The notes: a model not told the origin generated them from the sequence alone. 64,000 bases of DNA from Reyranella sp. (GCF_030651995.1 NZ_JAUSBN010000027.1:1-64000), one strand, 5' to 3'; shown: positions 32,231-40,330, numbered from the stretch's first letter. Translations and numbers: made by a program.

Positions 32231-32254
32231 CGGTAGCTACTCGGGCAGCTACCG
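32231..32254. terminator. Hairpin with 8-bp stem
   Basis: CGGTAGCT (32231-32238) pairs with AGCTACCG (32247-32254). CATTTT follows on the plus strand. The neighbouring genes run on the minus strand, where no T-run follows, so a terminator role is doubtful. Confidence 0.3.
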
Positions 32255-32369
32255 CATTTTACCAACGCTTCCTGTGCGACGGCTGGTTCCGTCGCGAGAA
32301 CAATCGGAACAACGAGAGCCCCAAGCTTCATAGCCTCTCCCGGCAGCACTGCGTTTGGGTCGCAGTAGC

Positions 32370-32810
32370 CTATTTGCCTGTTGATCGTGCTCGCCCCTTG
32401 TTCGCATTGTCAATCGCTGCGTCGAGTTCACCAGCCCGAACTGCACCAATAATCTTGTCAAATACTGGCACCAGCTTGGTGTTATCGCCGATAACAATTG
32501 CTGTCTTTTCGCCCTGCAATTCTAGCAGCCGACTGCCCCAGCGCACGACCAGCACCACCTTGCCGTCAGCGTCCTTCGTCCACCAACGCCGCAAGCGCTT
32601 TGGAGCCTCTACCTGCTTCTTCTCGCCAGTCTCCGTAATCTCCCAACGCCGACGCATCACCTTATGGTCGCGTCCCTCAGCATCGGCGATAGCGATGTCA
32701 CGCTGCTCCTGCAGATTGGCGATGAGCTTGTTCCGACGATATTCCTCTGACGGAATGAGATTGGCGGCACGCGGTGCCGTCGTAAAAGTAAGTCCCTTCA
32801 ACATGCTCAT
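32370..32810 (-). CDS. Conserved element protein resembling DUF6641
   Basis: A 146-residue protein whose layout (MSMLKGLTFTTAPRAANLIPSEEYRRNKLIANL, then an Arg-rich middle with PKRLRRWWTKDADGKVVLVVRWGSRLLEL) resembles DUF6641 proteins, as I remember them; the function is unknown. The start is ATG 32810, preceded by AAGGAGA at good spacing. Such proteins occur on integrative elements and phage-like islands. The family name should be treated as tentative. Confidence 0.6.
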   Translation of the reverse strand: MSMLKGLTFTTAPRAANLIPSEEYRRNKLIANLQEQRDIAIADAEGRDHKVMRRRWEITETGEKKQVEAPKRLRRWWTKDADGKVVLVVRWGSRLLELQGEKTAIVIGDNTKLVPVFDKIIGAVRAGELDAAIDNANKGRARSTGK

Positions 32811-32940
32811 CGCTGTCTCCTTGTTGTGCGATGAGTTCAATCAATAGCCAGGCGCTAAACTGGACAATCGGTATGATGAGCTGAAAAGCATTTTCTGGTT
32901 CAGTCTATTTGAGGCAGCCAACACCGAATTACACCGCCCC

Positions 32941-33111
32941 TTATATTTTAGCTGGTGGCGTCCCAGTTAAGCTGTTGTTGGCAATCTTCCTGTATTGAGC
33001 CATTGCCTTCTGTATTCGCAGGTTTGCCTTCTGCTTCTTTACGGCTTGTTCCTTTTGCTTCACCGCTTGTTCGGCGGCGCTCATATCCTCAACCACTTCA
33101 TCCACTGTCAT
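32941..33111 (-). CDS. Small coiled-coil protein, unknown function
   Basis: A 56-residue protein that is mostly one predicted helix: alternating Glu, Lys, Gln and Ala (AAEQAVKQKEQAVKKQKANLR). AGGAG lies 8 bases before ATG 33111, which supports real translation from that codon rather than from a longer frame reaching 33216. No family is recognised. Confidence 0.5.
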   Translation of the reverse strand: MTVDEVVEDMSAAEQAVKQKEQAVKKQKANLRIQKAMAQYRKIANNSLTGTPPAKI

Positions 33112-33391
33112 AGTCAATCTCCTGTTCGCTACATATTTAGCTGCCTGACAGGAAATCGGTTGCGAAGGGGTATGAGCGGCAGCAGTATGATTTTTGCTAC
33201 GTGCTAATGGTGTCAATCTGACCTGCTTTTCGCTGCCAGATTTCCGCTAAGATATTGAGCTTGATTGAGTAATAGAATTACCCACTCAGCAGTCTAGCTC
33301 TACGACGCTCTATCAGAGCTTCTCGTAGCGATGAGCTACGCAGCTACAGCCCAACTCTACAAACAGCATGACAAGCTCTTGTAGGGTTCGA

Positions 33392-33664
33392 CTAAACGCG
33401 ATTTGAAGCGCGGCATCGCTTATCTAGCTGCTTGAATAGCTGGGCACTAGCTACTGCCAAATCGAGCTGGATGGGACTGCTGCGCTGGGCTTGGGATTTG
33501 AGATTGTTAGCAAGCGTATAGACAGCACTGACGCTGGCACTGCGATTGCGTGCTTTGATGCTGCTGAACCAGGTATTGCGGCGTCCACATAACTTGCTGA
33601 ATTCGTATTGGCTTTTGACGACGCCGATATCGCGTAACTGATGGTAAATTGCGGTAATATTCAT
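33392..33664 (-). CDS. Small HTH-like protein (resembles DUF6626)
   Basis: A 90-residue protein. The stretch KSQYEFSKLCGRRNTWFSSI and the following SVSAVYTLANNLKS have the pattern of a Cro/C1-type helix-turn-helix. The family resembles DUF6626 as I remember it; the label is tentative. It is divergent from the Rep-like gene, and the shared 166-bp region holds a perfect 12-bp inverted repeat, so this protein is a good candidate for the local repressor. Confidence 0.6.
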   Translation of the reverse strand: MNITAIYHQLRDIGVVKSQYEFSKLCGRRNTWFSSIKARNRSASVSAVYTLANNLKSQAQRSSPIQLDLAVASAQLFKQLDKRCRASNRV

Positions 33665-33700
33665 CAGCTATTTACGTAATTTTATCATAAATCGGCTAAA

Positions 33701-33760
33701 AATGTCGATATTTAATTAAACATTGAGCGAAAAACACGAGAATATCGACATTCTGAGCGA
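33701..33760. promoter_or_regulatory. Inverted-repeat operator or origin between divergent genes
   Basis: AATGTCGATATT (33701-33712) and AATATCGACATT (33741-33752) are exact reverse complements, 28 bases apart. TGAGCGA occurs after each half (33724-33730 and 33754-33760). The stretch is very A+T-rich, with a TATATT-like box near 33770. It may be the operator of the 90-residue HTH-like protein, an origin recognised by the Rep-like protein, or both. Confidence 0.6.
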
Positions 33761-33830
33761 TATTTGCTATATTAACGCCTATTAATTGAGTGCTTTTTTA
33801 GAGAAGCGCTACAAATTTAGTAAATACAAT

Positions 33831-34352
33831 ATGCCTAACCACTCTTCATCCTCAGTCATTCAATATAAGCTCAGCCAGCATCCTGAAGTGAAGCAATGGC
33901 TGAATACATATACAGGCAATGACGTTGTTGCGTTTACGCTGCGCTGGACCTTGCGCTGTAGACAAGAACGCAGATTATACGACGACATTAGTTGTAGCAG
34001 AGATGTTGGCTTTTTTTGGAGTGGATTTGAGACAATAATGTTTGGGAAGCAGAACAAGCGAAAGCTGAAGCGATTTTTGACGCTGGAGAAGACTGACGGA
34101 TTTAGCTGGCATTTACACGGGCTATGCGAAGCTGACAGATTTACGGCTGAAGATATGGCGTTGCTGTTAGACTACTGCTGGCGACGACATATACGAATTG
34201 CAGGAAGCAACTGGCATACTGAGAAGCATTTAGTAGAAGCGAAGCGTTACGAGCGTGGCTGCTACGGCGAATACTGTATAAAACACATTGATAATGACAA
34301 CATGAATAGCAACAGAAATATTGGCACGATTGACGCAATGAATACGAACTAA
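33831..34352 (+). CDS. Putative HUH-type replication initiator-like protein
   Basis: A 173-residue protein. HLHG (in FSWHLHGLCEAD, about residue 100) has the His-hydrophobic-His form of HUH enzymes. The later GCYGEYCIKHID carries the Tyr-x-x-Lys pattern of the nicking Tyr in small Rep and inovirus/microvirus initiator-like proteins. This suggests a single-strand nickase for rolling-circle replication or transfer, but it is shorter than most Reps. I start at ATG 33831; a TTG at 33786 would add 15 residues. No clear ribosome binding site is seen. Confidence 0.5.
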   Translation: MPNHSSSSVIQYKLSQHPEVKQWLNTYTGNDVVAFTLRWTLRCRQERRLYDDISCSRDVGFFWSGFETIMFGKQNKRKLKRFLTLEKTDGFSWHLHGLCEADRFTAEDMALLLDYCWRRHIRIAGSNWHTEKHLVEAKRYERGCYGEYCIKHIDNDNMNSNRNIGTIDAMNTN

Positions 34353-34817
34353 GCTTGAGAGGCAGGAATGCTAAGCACACTGTTTGACAGGTTACAGTGT
34401 AGTAAACGAACAGCGCTTTGTTGAATTGTTTAGTAGTAGAAAAGCAGCATTTAGAGATGTTGCTTAAGTAATACTATTGTTTGAATTCTAGTACTGAACA
34501 CATTATTTCAATACAATTACGACATTCTCACAATCTCCACTATCTACAATAAATCAGAGCTTTTTTACTTGAATACATATTCACTAATTGAACGACTGAA
34601 TAATTCGACATCAACACATTGAACAAGACAGACATGAAACAAGCCAGGCAATGGATGGCTGGCTTGTCACACGTCCGATTATCGCTTGAGGCTTTGGCTA
34701 CGCTGGTGGCGGGATGAAGCAGCGGCTCGGGTAGCGAAGCCCCCCCTATTCTGCTGCCTCGATACATCGCATTGATGTCTTGTGTGGTAGGATTTCTTGC
34801 CCACAGAAGTTCAATGC
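34353..34817. other. A+T-rich non-coding stretch of the element
   Basis: No gene is supported here. The frame on the minus strand that crosses it (34540-34923) overlaps a better gene and has no family-like features. A 9-bp stem (ACAAGCCAG, 34639-34647, with CTGGCTTGT, 34659-34667) is present. The A+T content and position behind the Rep-like gene could fit an origin region, which is speculation. Confidence 0.4.
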
Positions 34818-35228
34818 CTACTCTCTGAAACGTAGCTTGAGCAAATCCCGCACGTTCTCTTGCTTCATCAACATTTCGAATCCGAGCCGTGCTGACAGAT
34901 TGAGCCCACTGAACCGAACCCAATCTTCGTCGCGTAGAGCAAACATGGCTTCATGTCCTCGCGTCAATGTAAGCAGTTCTATGGCGGCTTGATTATCTGC
35001 GAGATTGCCCACTGCCAGCGTGATGTTTGCCCGCACCATGTCCAACATCCTTTGGCTGAGAGGACGAGTACTTCCGACTTTCTTCCTGCCACTCTGGCGC
35101 TTGATAATACCTTTCGGTGGCGAGTCTTTCATTGGCGCGTTGGGTACTTTATTCCGTCGGGCGCGCTGCAAGTGCTTGGACTTGCTCGTACCCGCGCTGT
35201 GCTTACGCGTAGAAGTAGATTTCTTCAT
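34818..35228 (-). CDS. Basic hypothetical protein of the element
   Basis: A 136-residue protein with a strongly basic, Lys/Arg/Ser-rich disordered N-terminus (about 1-55) and a helical C-terminal domain (SQRMLDMVRANITLAVGN through LLKLRFRE). The composition suggests nucleic-acid binding, or a phasin-like helical bundle for the second half; neither is established. It is divergent from the 253-residue protein gene. Confidence 0.55.
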   Translation of the reverse strand: MKKSTSTRKHSAGTSKSKHLQRARRNKVPNAPMKDSPPKGIIKRQSGRKKVGSTRPLSQRMLDMVRANITLAVGNLADNQAAIELLTLTRGHEAMFALRDEDWVRFSGLNLSARLGFEMLMKQENVRDLLKLRFRE

Positions 35229-35357
35229 TGTGATGTTCTTTCATATTGTGAGCGTGATTGCGTTAACACCATGTCTTCGCTAATCATTGAGCCAATTATA
35301 TTACGGGTTTCGTAGTACGTATGTGCGCGTCACAAACGGACTAATACGGACGTTAAC

Positions 35358-36119
35358 ATGTCGGTCTACTTCACTGCTCTCCACCCCCTCTTCGGCAGAG
35401 GCAAGAAGCCGCTCGGCATCGCTTACCAGCAGCGCAGCCCCTATTATTGGTGGTGGGCGTTCCTGCGACGGAACGAGCGGTATCTCGCCTGCTGTGAACG
35501 AAACGGAGAGGGTGAGCTTTCTGAGCTCTATTCCGCCTTTAAAGACGTGAGAAACGACAACTTTAAAGAGTGGTCGACGCGGAAGACGGACATCCCCAAG
35601 TTGTCGTTGGGAGCATTTCTGTTTGGTGAACAGCAGATAGCGCTCACTCTAAAAGAACTCGAGCGTCGGGATGAATGGCGGGAGGACTGGCGGCAGGACA
35701 GTGTGCTCGTCATTGCCGCCAGCCTGTCTATCAGCAAGAAGCGGCTAAAGGCGCTGTTCAATAAGCTTCTGAAGAAGAGGCACACCCGAACGAGGGGGAG
35801 AAAGTCATTCGCTGAGCTAACAAGGGAGAGCACGGCGAGGTTCAAGCTCTATCAGGTAGCTGATACCCATGCGCTCGGTATTCAGCTTCGTGTTTTTGAC
35901 GCCTGCACAGCCAATGTGAAGGTGGGTAGCCCGAAAACCCTCGCAGAAATAGGAATTGAGCTGGGGCTCATGCCCAGTGCTCGTCCCAAAGCGGGCGACG
36001 ATAAGCGAGAAATCGCCCGCAAGCGCATAATAATGGCAGCAGCTGTGAGCCGCTATTACAGGCAGGCGCGGAAGATTGTCGGAAACACGAGCTTGGGGAT
36101 TTTTCCCAAGCCTTCGTAG
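35358..36119 (+). CDS. Hypothetical protein with WxFLRRN motif
   Basis: A 253-residue soluble protein. Its N-terminus (YYWWWAFLRRNERYLACCE) has the WxxLRRNxxY pattern of short transcriptional-regulator-like domains (DUF6499-type) common on conjugative and integrative elements. The middle is helical and basic (SISKKRLKALFNKLLKKRHTRTRGRKS), and the C-terminus is Arg/Lys-rich. A DNA-related role is likely but unproven. Its stop codon abuts the stop of the convergent H-NS-like gene with no base between. Confidence 0.55.
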   Translation: MSVYFTALHPLFGRGKKPLGIAYQQRSPYYWWWAFLRRNERYLACCERNGEGELSELYSAFKDVRNDNFKEWSTRKTDIPKLSLGAFLFGEQQIALTLKELERRDEWREDWRQDSVLVIAASLSISKKRLKALFNKLLKKRHTRTRGRKSFAELTRESTARFKLYQVADTHALGIQLRVFDACTANVKVGSPKTLAEIGIELGLMPSARPKAGDDKREIARKRIIMAAAVSRYYRQARKIVGNTSLGIFPKPS

Positions 36120-36446
36120 TCAAATAGCCAAGTCCTCGATCTTCTTGCCGGTCTTGATAGCAGCAGCGACCCACTTCGGCTGCCTGCCTCGCCCCGTCCA
36201 CGTTTCGGTCTTGTTGGCTGGGTTACGATACTTCGGCGGGACCTTCTTGCCCTTCAGCTTGCTGGTGCTGGCGGTCTTCTTGCCAGTTAGCGCATTTTTG
36301 ACGTCGCTCAGGTCCAGCTTGTATTTTTTCAGCACAGCCTTCAGCTGCTTCATGCCAGGCTTTTCAGCGTTCTTCAGTGCGTCGGCTTTTGCCTGCAGTT
36401 CGCGTATCTGCGCTTCGATACGGCTTAGGCTGGCTTTGCGCGGCAT
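36120..36446 (-). CDS. H-NS family nucleoid-associated protein
   Basis: A 108-residue xenogeneic silencer of the H-NS/MvaT-like class. The N-terminus is a helical oligomerisation part (RIEAQIRELQAKADALKN), and the C-terminus carries the DNA-binding core KYRNPANKTETWTGRGRQPKW with the TWTGRGRxP loop that binds A+T-rich minor grooves. It probably keeps element genes quiet and may affect other A+T-rich loci in the host. It is encoded on the element and followed upstream by the PD-(D/E)XK gene. Confidence 0.9.
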   Translation of the reverse strand: MPRKASLSRIEAQIRELQAKADALKNAEKPGMKQLKAVLKKYKLDLSDVKNALTGKKTASTSKLKGKKVPPKYRNPANKTETWTGRGRQPKWVAAAIKTGKKIEDLAI

Positions 36447-36467
36447 TTCCGACTCCTTATTCCTTTT

Positions 36468-37676
36468 TTATGATGCCACAACAGCGCTGCTGAACTTATA
36501 AGACTCCAGCGCAATTCTTTCATCAGCTTTTGACAGATTTAGCTTGAGACTATCATTTTCAGTTGTAAGAGCGATGTGCCAGTATTCTTTATCTCCGCTT
36601 TTTGTTTGGTTGAGTTTTGGCAACAACGCCTCCAAATCGGAGACGGGGATAGCAAATGCATCAACCCGATCCATACATGAGAGTATGAAATATCCGCTCT
36701 GCGCACTGCGCAAAAATGATAGCCATTTTGGGTGTAACGCATACCAATATGGCTGATAGTCCCTTGGATAGCGCTTCGATACTGCACATGTAACGTGAAT
36801 GGCGCCATCATTCGAAGCGAAGTTTGTTCTAGTGACTTGATGAAATGCCGCGTTCTTAGCCTGAAAGAAATTCGTAACGACGACTCGGCGTTGCGCGTCA
36901 AGATCATGGCGCGGCGTAAACTCGTATTTGGTATCTGATGCTGCGCCGTTCGATTCTGTTTCATCCAATTCTGCTTCAGCTTCAACTTTAACTTCAGTTT
37001 CTTGCTGTGTCTCGAAGACAAGTTCGACAATTTCGTCGACCTTCGTGTACTCGAACGGCAGCAATATTCTTTTCACCTTATCTAGAACATTAGTATGACT
37101 AAGGCGCTGGCATACGAACAGAAGCTTAAGCAGGGCATCGACGCTGATGAGACGCACATTCCATGCGTGGCGACTGCCCCGCACTTGAGCCTCCAGATCA
37201 CCAGTGTCATTTCTGCCTACAACAATCAGGACTTGCGGTTCGTCGCCCCATGCCACATTGGCATCACGCAGTTTTCTAGCGTAGTCGCGAATAGTATCGA
37301 GATTGATTCGATAGGCGTCGGTTGTTTTCACTTCGACTACGAACCGGGTTTTCCCTGTTGTCCACAAGCCGTCAAATCCATTTTCATTTCGCACGCCTGA
37401 GTATCGTCCATTAGTCACTTCGAAACCCAACCGCCGTCCAATCTCGTTCACCGTGTCCTGTAAAGCGAATCCACTTTGTGAGAAGGCGTTCTTTAGACAG
37501 TATGATGCGTGTAGAGCCAGTTGCTCTCCCGTCTGGCATGACAAAAAGTACCGCAAGTCGGCTTCACTTTCAGCGCCCGTTCGTAATTTTCCATCACCAC
37601 AAATCGCGACTATTTGTTCGATTGTGTATGAGGATAATGCGTCGGGCGTAACGGAGAGCAGGTCCTTTAGGGGCAT
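36468..37676 (-). CDS. PD-(D/E)XK nuclease-like protein
   Basis: A 402-residue protein with a PD-(D/E)XK nuclease signature near residues 110-135: the Asp in ENGFDGLW and the EVK in TRFVVEVKTTDAYRI. A possible acidic linker (EVKVEAEAELDETE) separates it from a C-terminal domain with many aromatic residues (YQPYWYALHPKWLSFL) that could recognise DNA. No methyltransferase accompanies it, so it is not a classical restriction-modification system. GAGGA lies six bases before the second ATG (37676), which I take as start. A stand-alone defence nuclease is plausible. Confidence 0.7.
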   Translation of the reverse strand: MPLKDLLSVTPDALSSYTIEQIVAICGDGKLRTGAESEADLRYFLSCQTGEQLALHASYCLKNAFSQSGFALQDTVNEIGRRLGFEVTNGRYSGVRNENGFDGLWTTGKTRFVVEVKTTDAYRINLDTIRDYARKLRDANVAWGDEPQVLIVVGRNDTGDLEAQVRGSRHAWNVRLISVDALLKLLFVCQRLSHTNVLDKVKRILLPFEYTKVDEIVELVFETQQETEVKVEAEAELDETESNGAASDTKYEFTPRHDLDAQRRVVVTNFFQAKNAAFHQVTRTNFASNDGAIHVTCAVSKRYPRDYQPYWYALHPKWLSFLRSAQSGYFILSCMDRVDAFAIPVSDLEALLPKLNQTKSGDKEYWHIALTTENDSLKLNLSKADERIALESYKFSSAVVAS

Positions 37677-37717
37677 CCGCATTCCTCACATGGTAGCGGA
37701 CTACTTTGCTCAACTTT

Positions 37718-38287
37718 CTAGGCTAACTCAACAGCCGCCTTCAGCACTTCCTCATTCAGGTCGATATAACGCTGAGTGGTTCCAATATGCTTGTGTCCTG
37801 CCAAGGCAGCGAGGACGCGCACATTCACCCCCTTGTTTGCTAGGTTAGTGATGAATGTTCGACGACCGCTATGACTAGTTGCCTTATCAATCCCCGCGGC
37901 GTTGTAGAGCTGGATGAAGCGCAAGCAGAGCCCATTTGCTGAGAACGCTTTTCCGGTTTTGCTAGGAATGAACGCTGATTGAGCGTCCGGCATCGTATCG
38001 TGGTTATTGATATAATTCCGTAGCTCTTGCTGTAGCTGAGTGCTTACGTGGACGGTTCGCGCTTCACTACCCTTTGTTTGCTCAGCGCTAAGCTGGATTT
38101 GAGCACGGATTTCACCAGTAGCACCGATTACGTCCCCGAACTTCAGTGCCGCGATTTCGCCGACGCGCATGCCAGCCAGCCAACTCAGCATCAGCATGGC
38201 GCGGTTACGCGCGGGATAGCTGCCCTTAGCTACGTGGCTCATCACGCGCTGCTTGTCCCGCTCTGTAAGCACCTGTGCTTGTTTCAT
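37718..38287 (-). CDS. Short tyrosine recombinase (catalytic domain only)
   Basis: A 189-residue recombinase with all catalytic positions: Arg in LAGMRVGEIAALK, the HSGRR box, His in LAGHKHIGTTQ and nucleophile Tyr in TTQRYIDLN. It has almost no N-terminal core-binding domain, unlike XerC/D or the element's main integrase. Short forms like this occur in rhizobial mobile elements. It could invert DNA, help excision, or be a shortened remnant that is still in frame. GGGAG precedes ATG 38287. Confidence 0.85.
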   Translation of the reverse strand: MKQAQVLTERDKQRVMSHVAKGSYPARNRAMLMLSWLAGMRVGEIAALKFGDVIGATGEIRAQIQLSAEQTKGSEARTVHVSTQLQQELRNYINNHDTMPDAQSAFIPSKTGKAFSANGLCLRFIQLYNAAGIDKATSHSGRRTFITNLANKGVNVRVLAALAGHKHIGTTQRYIDLNEEVLKAAVELA

Positions 38288-38510
38288 CGCTACACTCCCG
38301 CCTGGCTAATATTCAGTGCGGGGTCAGCGTGTTGTCTGAACTGCTGAAGGGCAACCGAAAGGCGTGGCTAGAATTTGCCAATGCCTTCAACAGCTTCGCG
38401 CAACGGCTAAGACAATATGTATTTTGTTATGCTGCGATGTTGTCGGTAATGTAGAGCGCTGGGACCTGCTACCGAGGCAGGGAAAGTGAGAGTTTTGCGA
38501 GCGCAGCGAA

Positions 38511-39344
38511 ATGCCGGTCATGTTCAACACCATTCTTCAGCAAGAGGGCATTGATCCAGCTACGGTCAGATTGCTTCGGCACCAAGACACTCGCTCCACT
38601 ACATTGCACACACCGTATGAACTGTGGCGCGATAGCGCCACATCGTTTGACGCGTACCAGTCGGTGCAGAGCATCCACAATCGGTCCAAGTTCAAGCTTC
38701 CACTATGGGCATCGTTCGTAGCAGACCCGAGAGGCGCGACTCTTTTTGTAGGCTTGTATTCAGCGAAGTACGTCGGGTTGAGCGAGATGGACTTGCCTCG
38801 ACCACACACCCTCGGCGTAGATAAAGCGGGCGACTTCGATCTGTATGAGCTTCAACTACAGGCAGCGTTGGGCGATTTGATCGGCAAGCTTTATGTCGAT
38901 TGGGGAGCCGGCACGCGTGCGTGGGTGCAGCGCGCGAAAGACCGAAACAAGCCCGTCGTGGAAATTCGCACTGCCTTTCGGGAGGATGAGTTTCCGGGCT
39001 TCAGCAAGTTTTTGAAGCCGCTCTCCGAAATTCCCGCACTGCCGAAGTCTTGGATCGACCAGCTCAGTAAGACTAGGGGCGTCTATTTGTTGTCCTGCCC
39101 GAAAACGAAAGAGCAGTACGTTGGATCAGCGACTGGTGACGATGGCTTCTGGGGCAGATGGCAGTCCTACGCGCAGACCGGTCATGGCGGCAATGAAGGG
39201 CTCAAGATACGCGAAGCGAGCGACTATCGGGTCTCCATTCTTGAGACAGCTGGAAATCAATTGAGCAGAGACGACATCATTGCCCTTGAACAGCTATGGA
39301 AGGCAAAGCTGCAGAGCAGAGAGATGGGATTGAACAAGAACTAG
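38511..39344 (+). CDS. GIY-YIG nuclease family protein
   Basis: A 277-residue protein. The C-terminal third (from about 185) is a GIY-YIG domain: GVYLLSCP, QYVGSATG, the Arg/Trp helix GFWGRWQSY, and the Glu in IALEQLWKAKL followed by SREMGLN. The N-terminal 180 residues (ATLFVGLYSAKY and neighbours) form a second domain I cannot name, found with GIY-YIG in stand-alone restriction-like proteins. A second ATG at 38520 is possible. It likely cleaves DNA, and may defend the element or host. Confidence 0.8.
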   Translation: MPVMFNTILQQEGIDPATVRLLRHQDTRSTTLHTPYELWRDSATSFDAYQSVQSIHNRSKFKLPLWASFVADPRGATLFVGLYSAKYVGLSEMDLPRPHTLGVDKAGDFDLYELQLQAALGDLIGKLYVDWGAGTRAWVQRAKDRNKPVVEIRTAFREDEFPGFSKFLKPLSEIPALPKSWIDQLSKTRGVYLLSCPKTKEQYVGSATGDDGFWGRWQSYAQTGHGGNEGLKIREASDYRVSILETAGNQLSRDDIIALEQLWKAKLQSREMGLNKN

Positions 39345-39436
39345 AGCGCACTGACTAGCGCGGCTAGAGTGCAATTCTCTGCGATGCTAGGCTTCGCCCG
39401 TAGCCGCGGCGAGCAGTGCAACTGGGTGAGCTGCAG

Positions 39437-40159
39437 ATGACTGTTCGAGCGTCGGATCGGAATTCTTTAGTTGGCAACGCGGGCGTCAACTATGTCGCCT
39501 GGCAGTTATCGCGGCGGGGATGGCACGTGCTGCAAACGGTTCGAAACATCCGCGGGTCTGATCTATATGCCACCGATGTTGATGGAACGGTTTTCTTTGG
39601 CGTCCAGTCGAAGGCATCAGCTTCACAGAACCCTGTCGGACTTGGGCTGAATCTCGATGACTTGCGATCGGAATGGTGGGTCATCACCACACTGGTTAAC
39701 GCCGATGTACCTGTCTGTTACGTCTTGCGGCTCGAGGAAGTACGGCGGTTAGCGAAGCAGGACAAGAACGGCGGCAAGTGGTGGCTTGGCACGCGTGAAT
39801 ACTGTCAGGCTGATTTTCGCGAGAATTGGAACCGCATAGGCGAAGCGGGAGGCACCCCCGTGACGCAATCATTTACTGAAGCATCTTCATATTCTACTGG
39901 CTCGAAACCGGCGCGCGGCAAGCGTGAGGAGAGGAACGGCGTCAAGCGACCTGGCGCAGGAGGAAAATGCGCTGCCGTTTGGGACTACCTCGACTTGAGC
40001 CCTGCTGCGACCGCGAAGGATATGCGCGAACTCGCCACGTCGGTCGGCTGGAACATGAACAACACACTGATTGAGTACTATCAGTGGCGGAAGTTCCACG
40101 GGCTAACTCGGACCAGAGCGAAGGACGGAGCAGACAGCGACACTGATGTTGAGAAGTAG
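39437..40159 (+). CDS. PD-(D/E)XK-like protein with C-terminal helical domain
   Basis: A 240-residue protein. The N-terminal part (GNAGVNYVAWQLSRRGWHVLQ, then RGSDLYATDVDG and VQSKA) follows the strand-helix-strand order of PD-(D/E)XK folds related to nucleases or Holliday-junction resolvases. The final catalytic motif reads QSK instead of E/QxK-type neighbours, so activity is uncertain. A basic linker leads to a winged-helix-like C-terminus (AVWDYLDLSPAATAKDMRELA). ATG 39437 is chosen; GTG 39416 is in frame. It is the last gene before attR. Confidence 0.55.
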   Translation: MTVRASDRNSLVGNAGVNYVAWQLSRRGWHVLQTVRNIRGSDLYATDVDGTVFFGVQSKASASQNPVGLGLNLDDLRSEWWVITTLVNADVPVCYVLRLEEVRRLAKQDKNGGKWWLGTREYCQADFRENWNRIGEAGGTPVTQSFTEASSYSTGSKPARGKREERNGVKRPGAGGKCAAVWDYLDLSPAATAKDMRELATSVGWNMNNTLIEYYQWRKFHGLTRTRAKDGADSDTDVEK

Positions 40160-40251
40160 AGCAGTGCTTGCAGGTAACTCTGGCGACGCGAGCTGCGCTA
40201 TCGCACAGGGTTGTAGAAAAGTTAAAGCATCTCGTATAACGGGAACGTTAG

Positions 40252-40271
40252 ACCTGCACAAAACCTACACA
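40252..40271 (+). repeat. Candidate integrase arm-type repeat, right end
   Basis: ACCTGCACAAAACCTACACA matches the two units inside the left border (30073-30091 and 30123-30142) in sequence, orientation and layout. It lies about 60 bases inside attR. Confidence 0.55.
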
Positions 40272-40330
40272 GGGAGAAATTGATCATATATGTCATTGTT
40301 TTTATTGAATATTTTCTAATTCCATGGCAA

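Noticed and set aside
34540-34923. A 127-codon minus-strand frame in the element
   Set aside because: It overlaps the better-supported 136-residue gene in another frame and has no ribosome binding site or recognisable motif.
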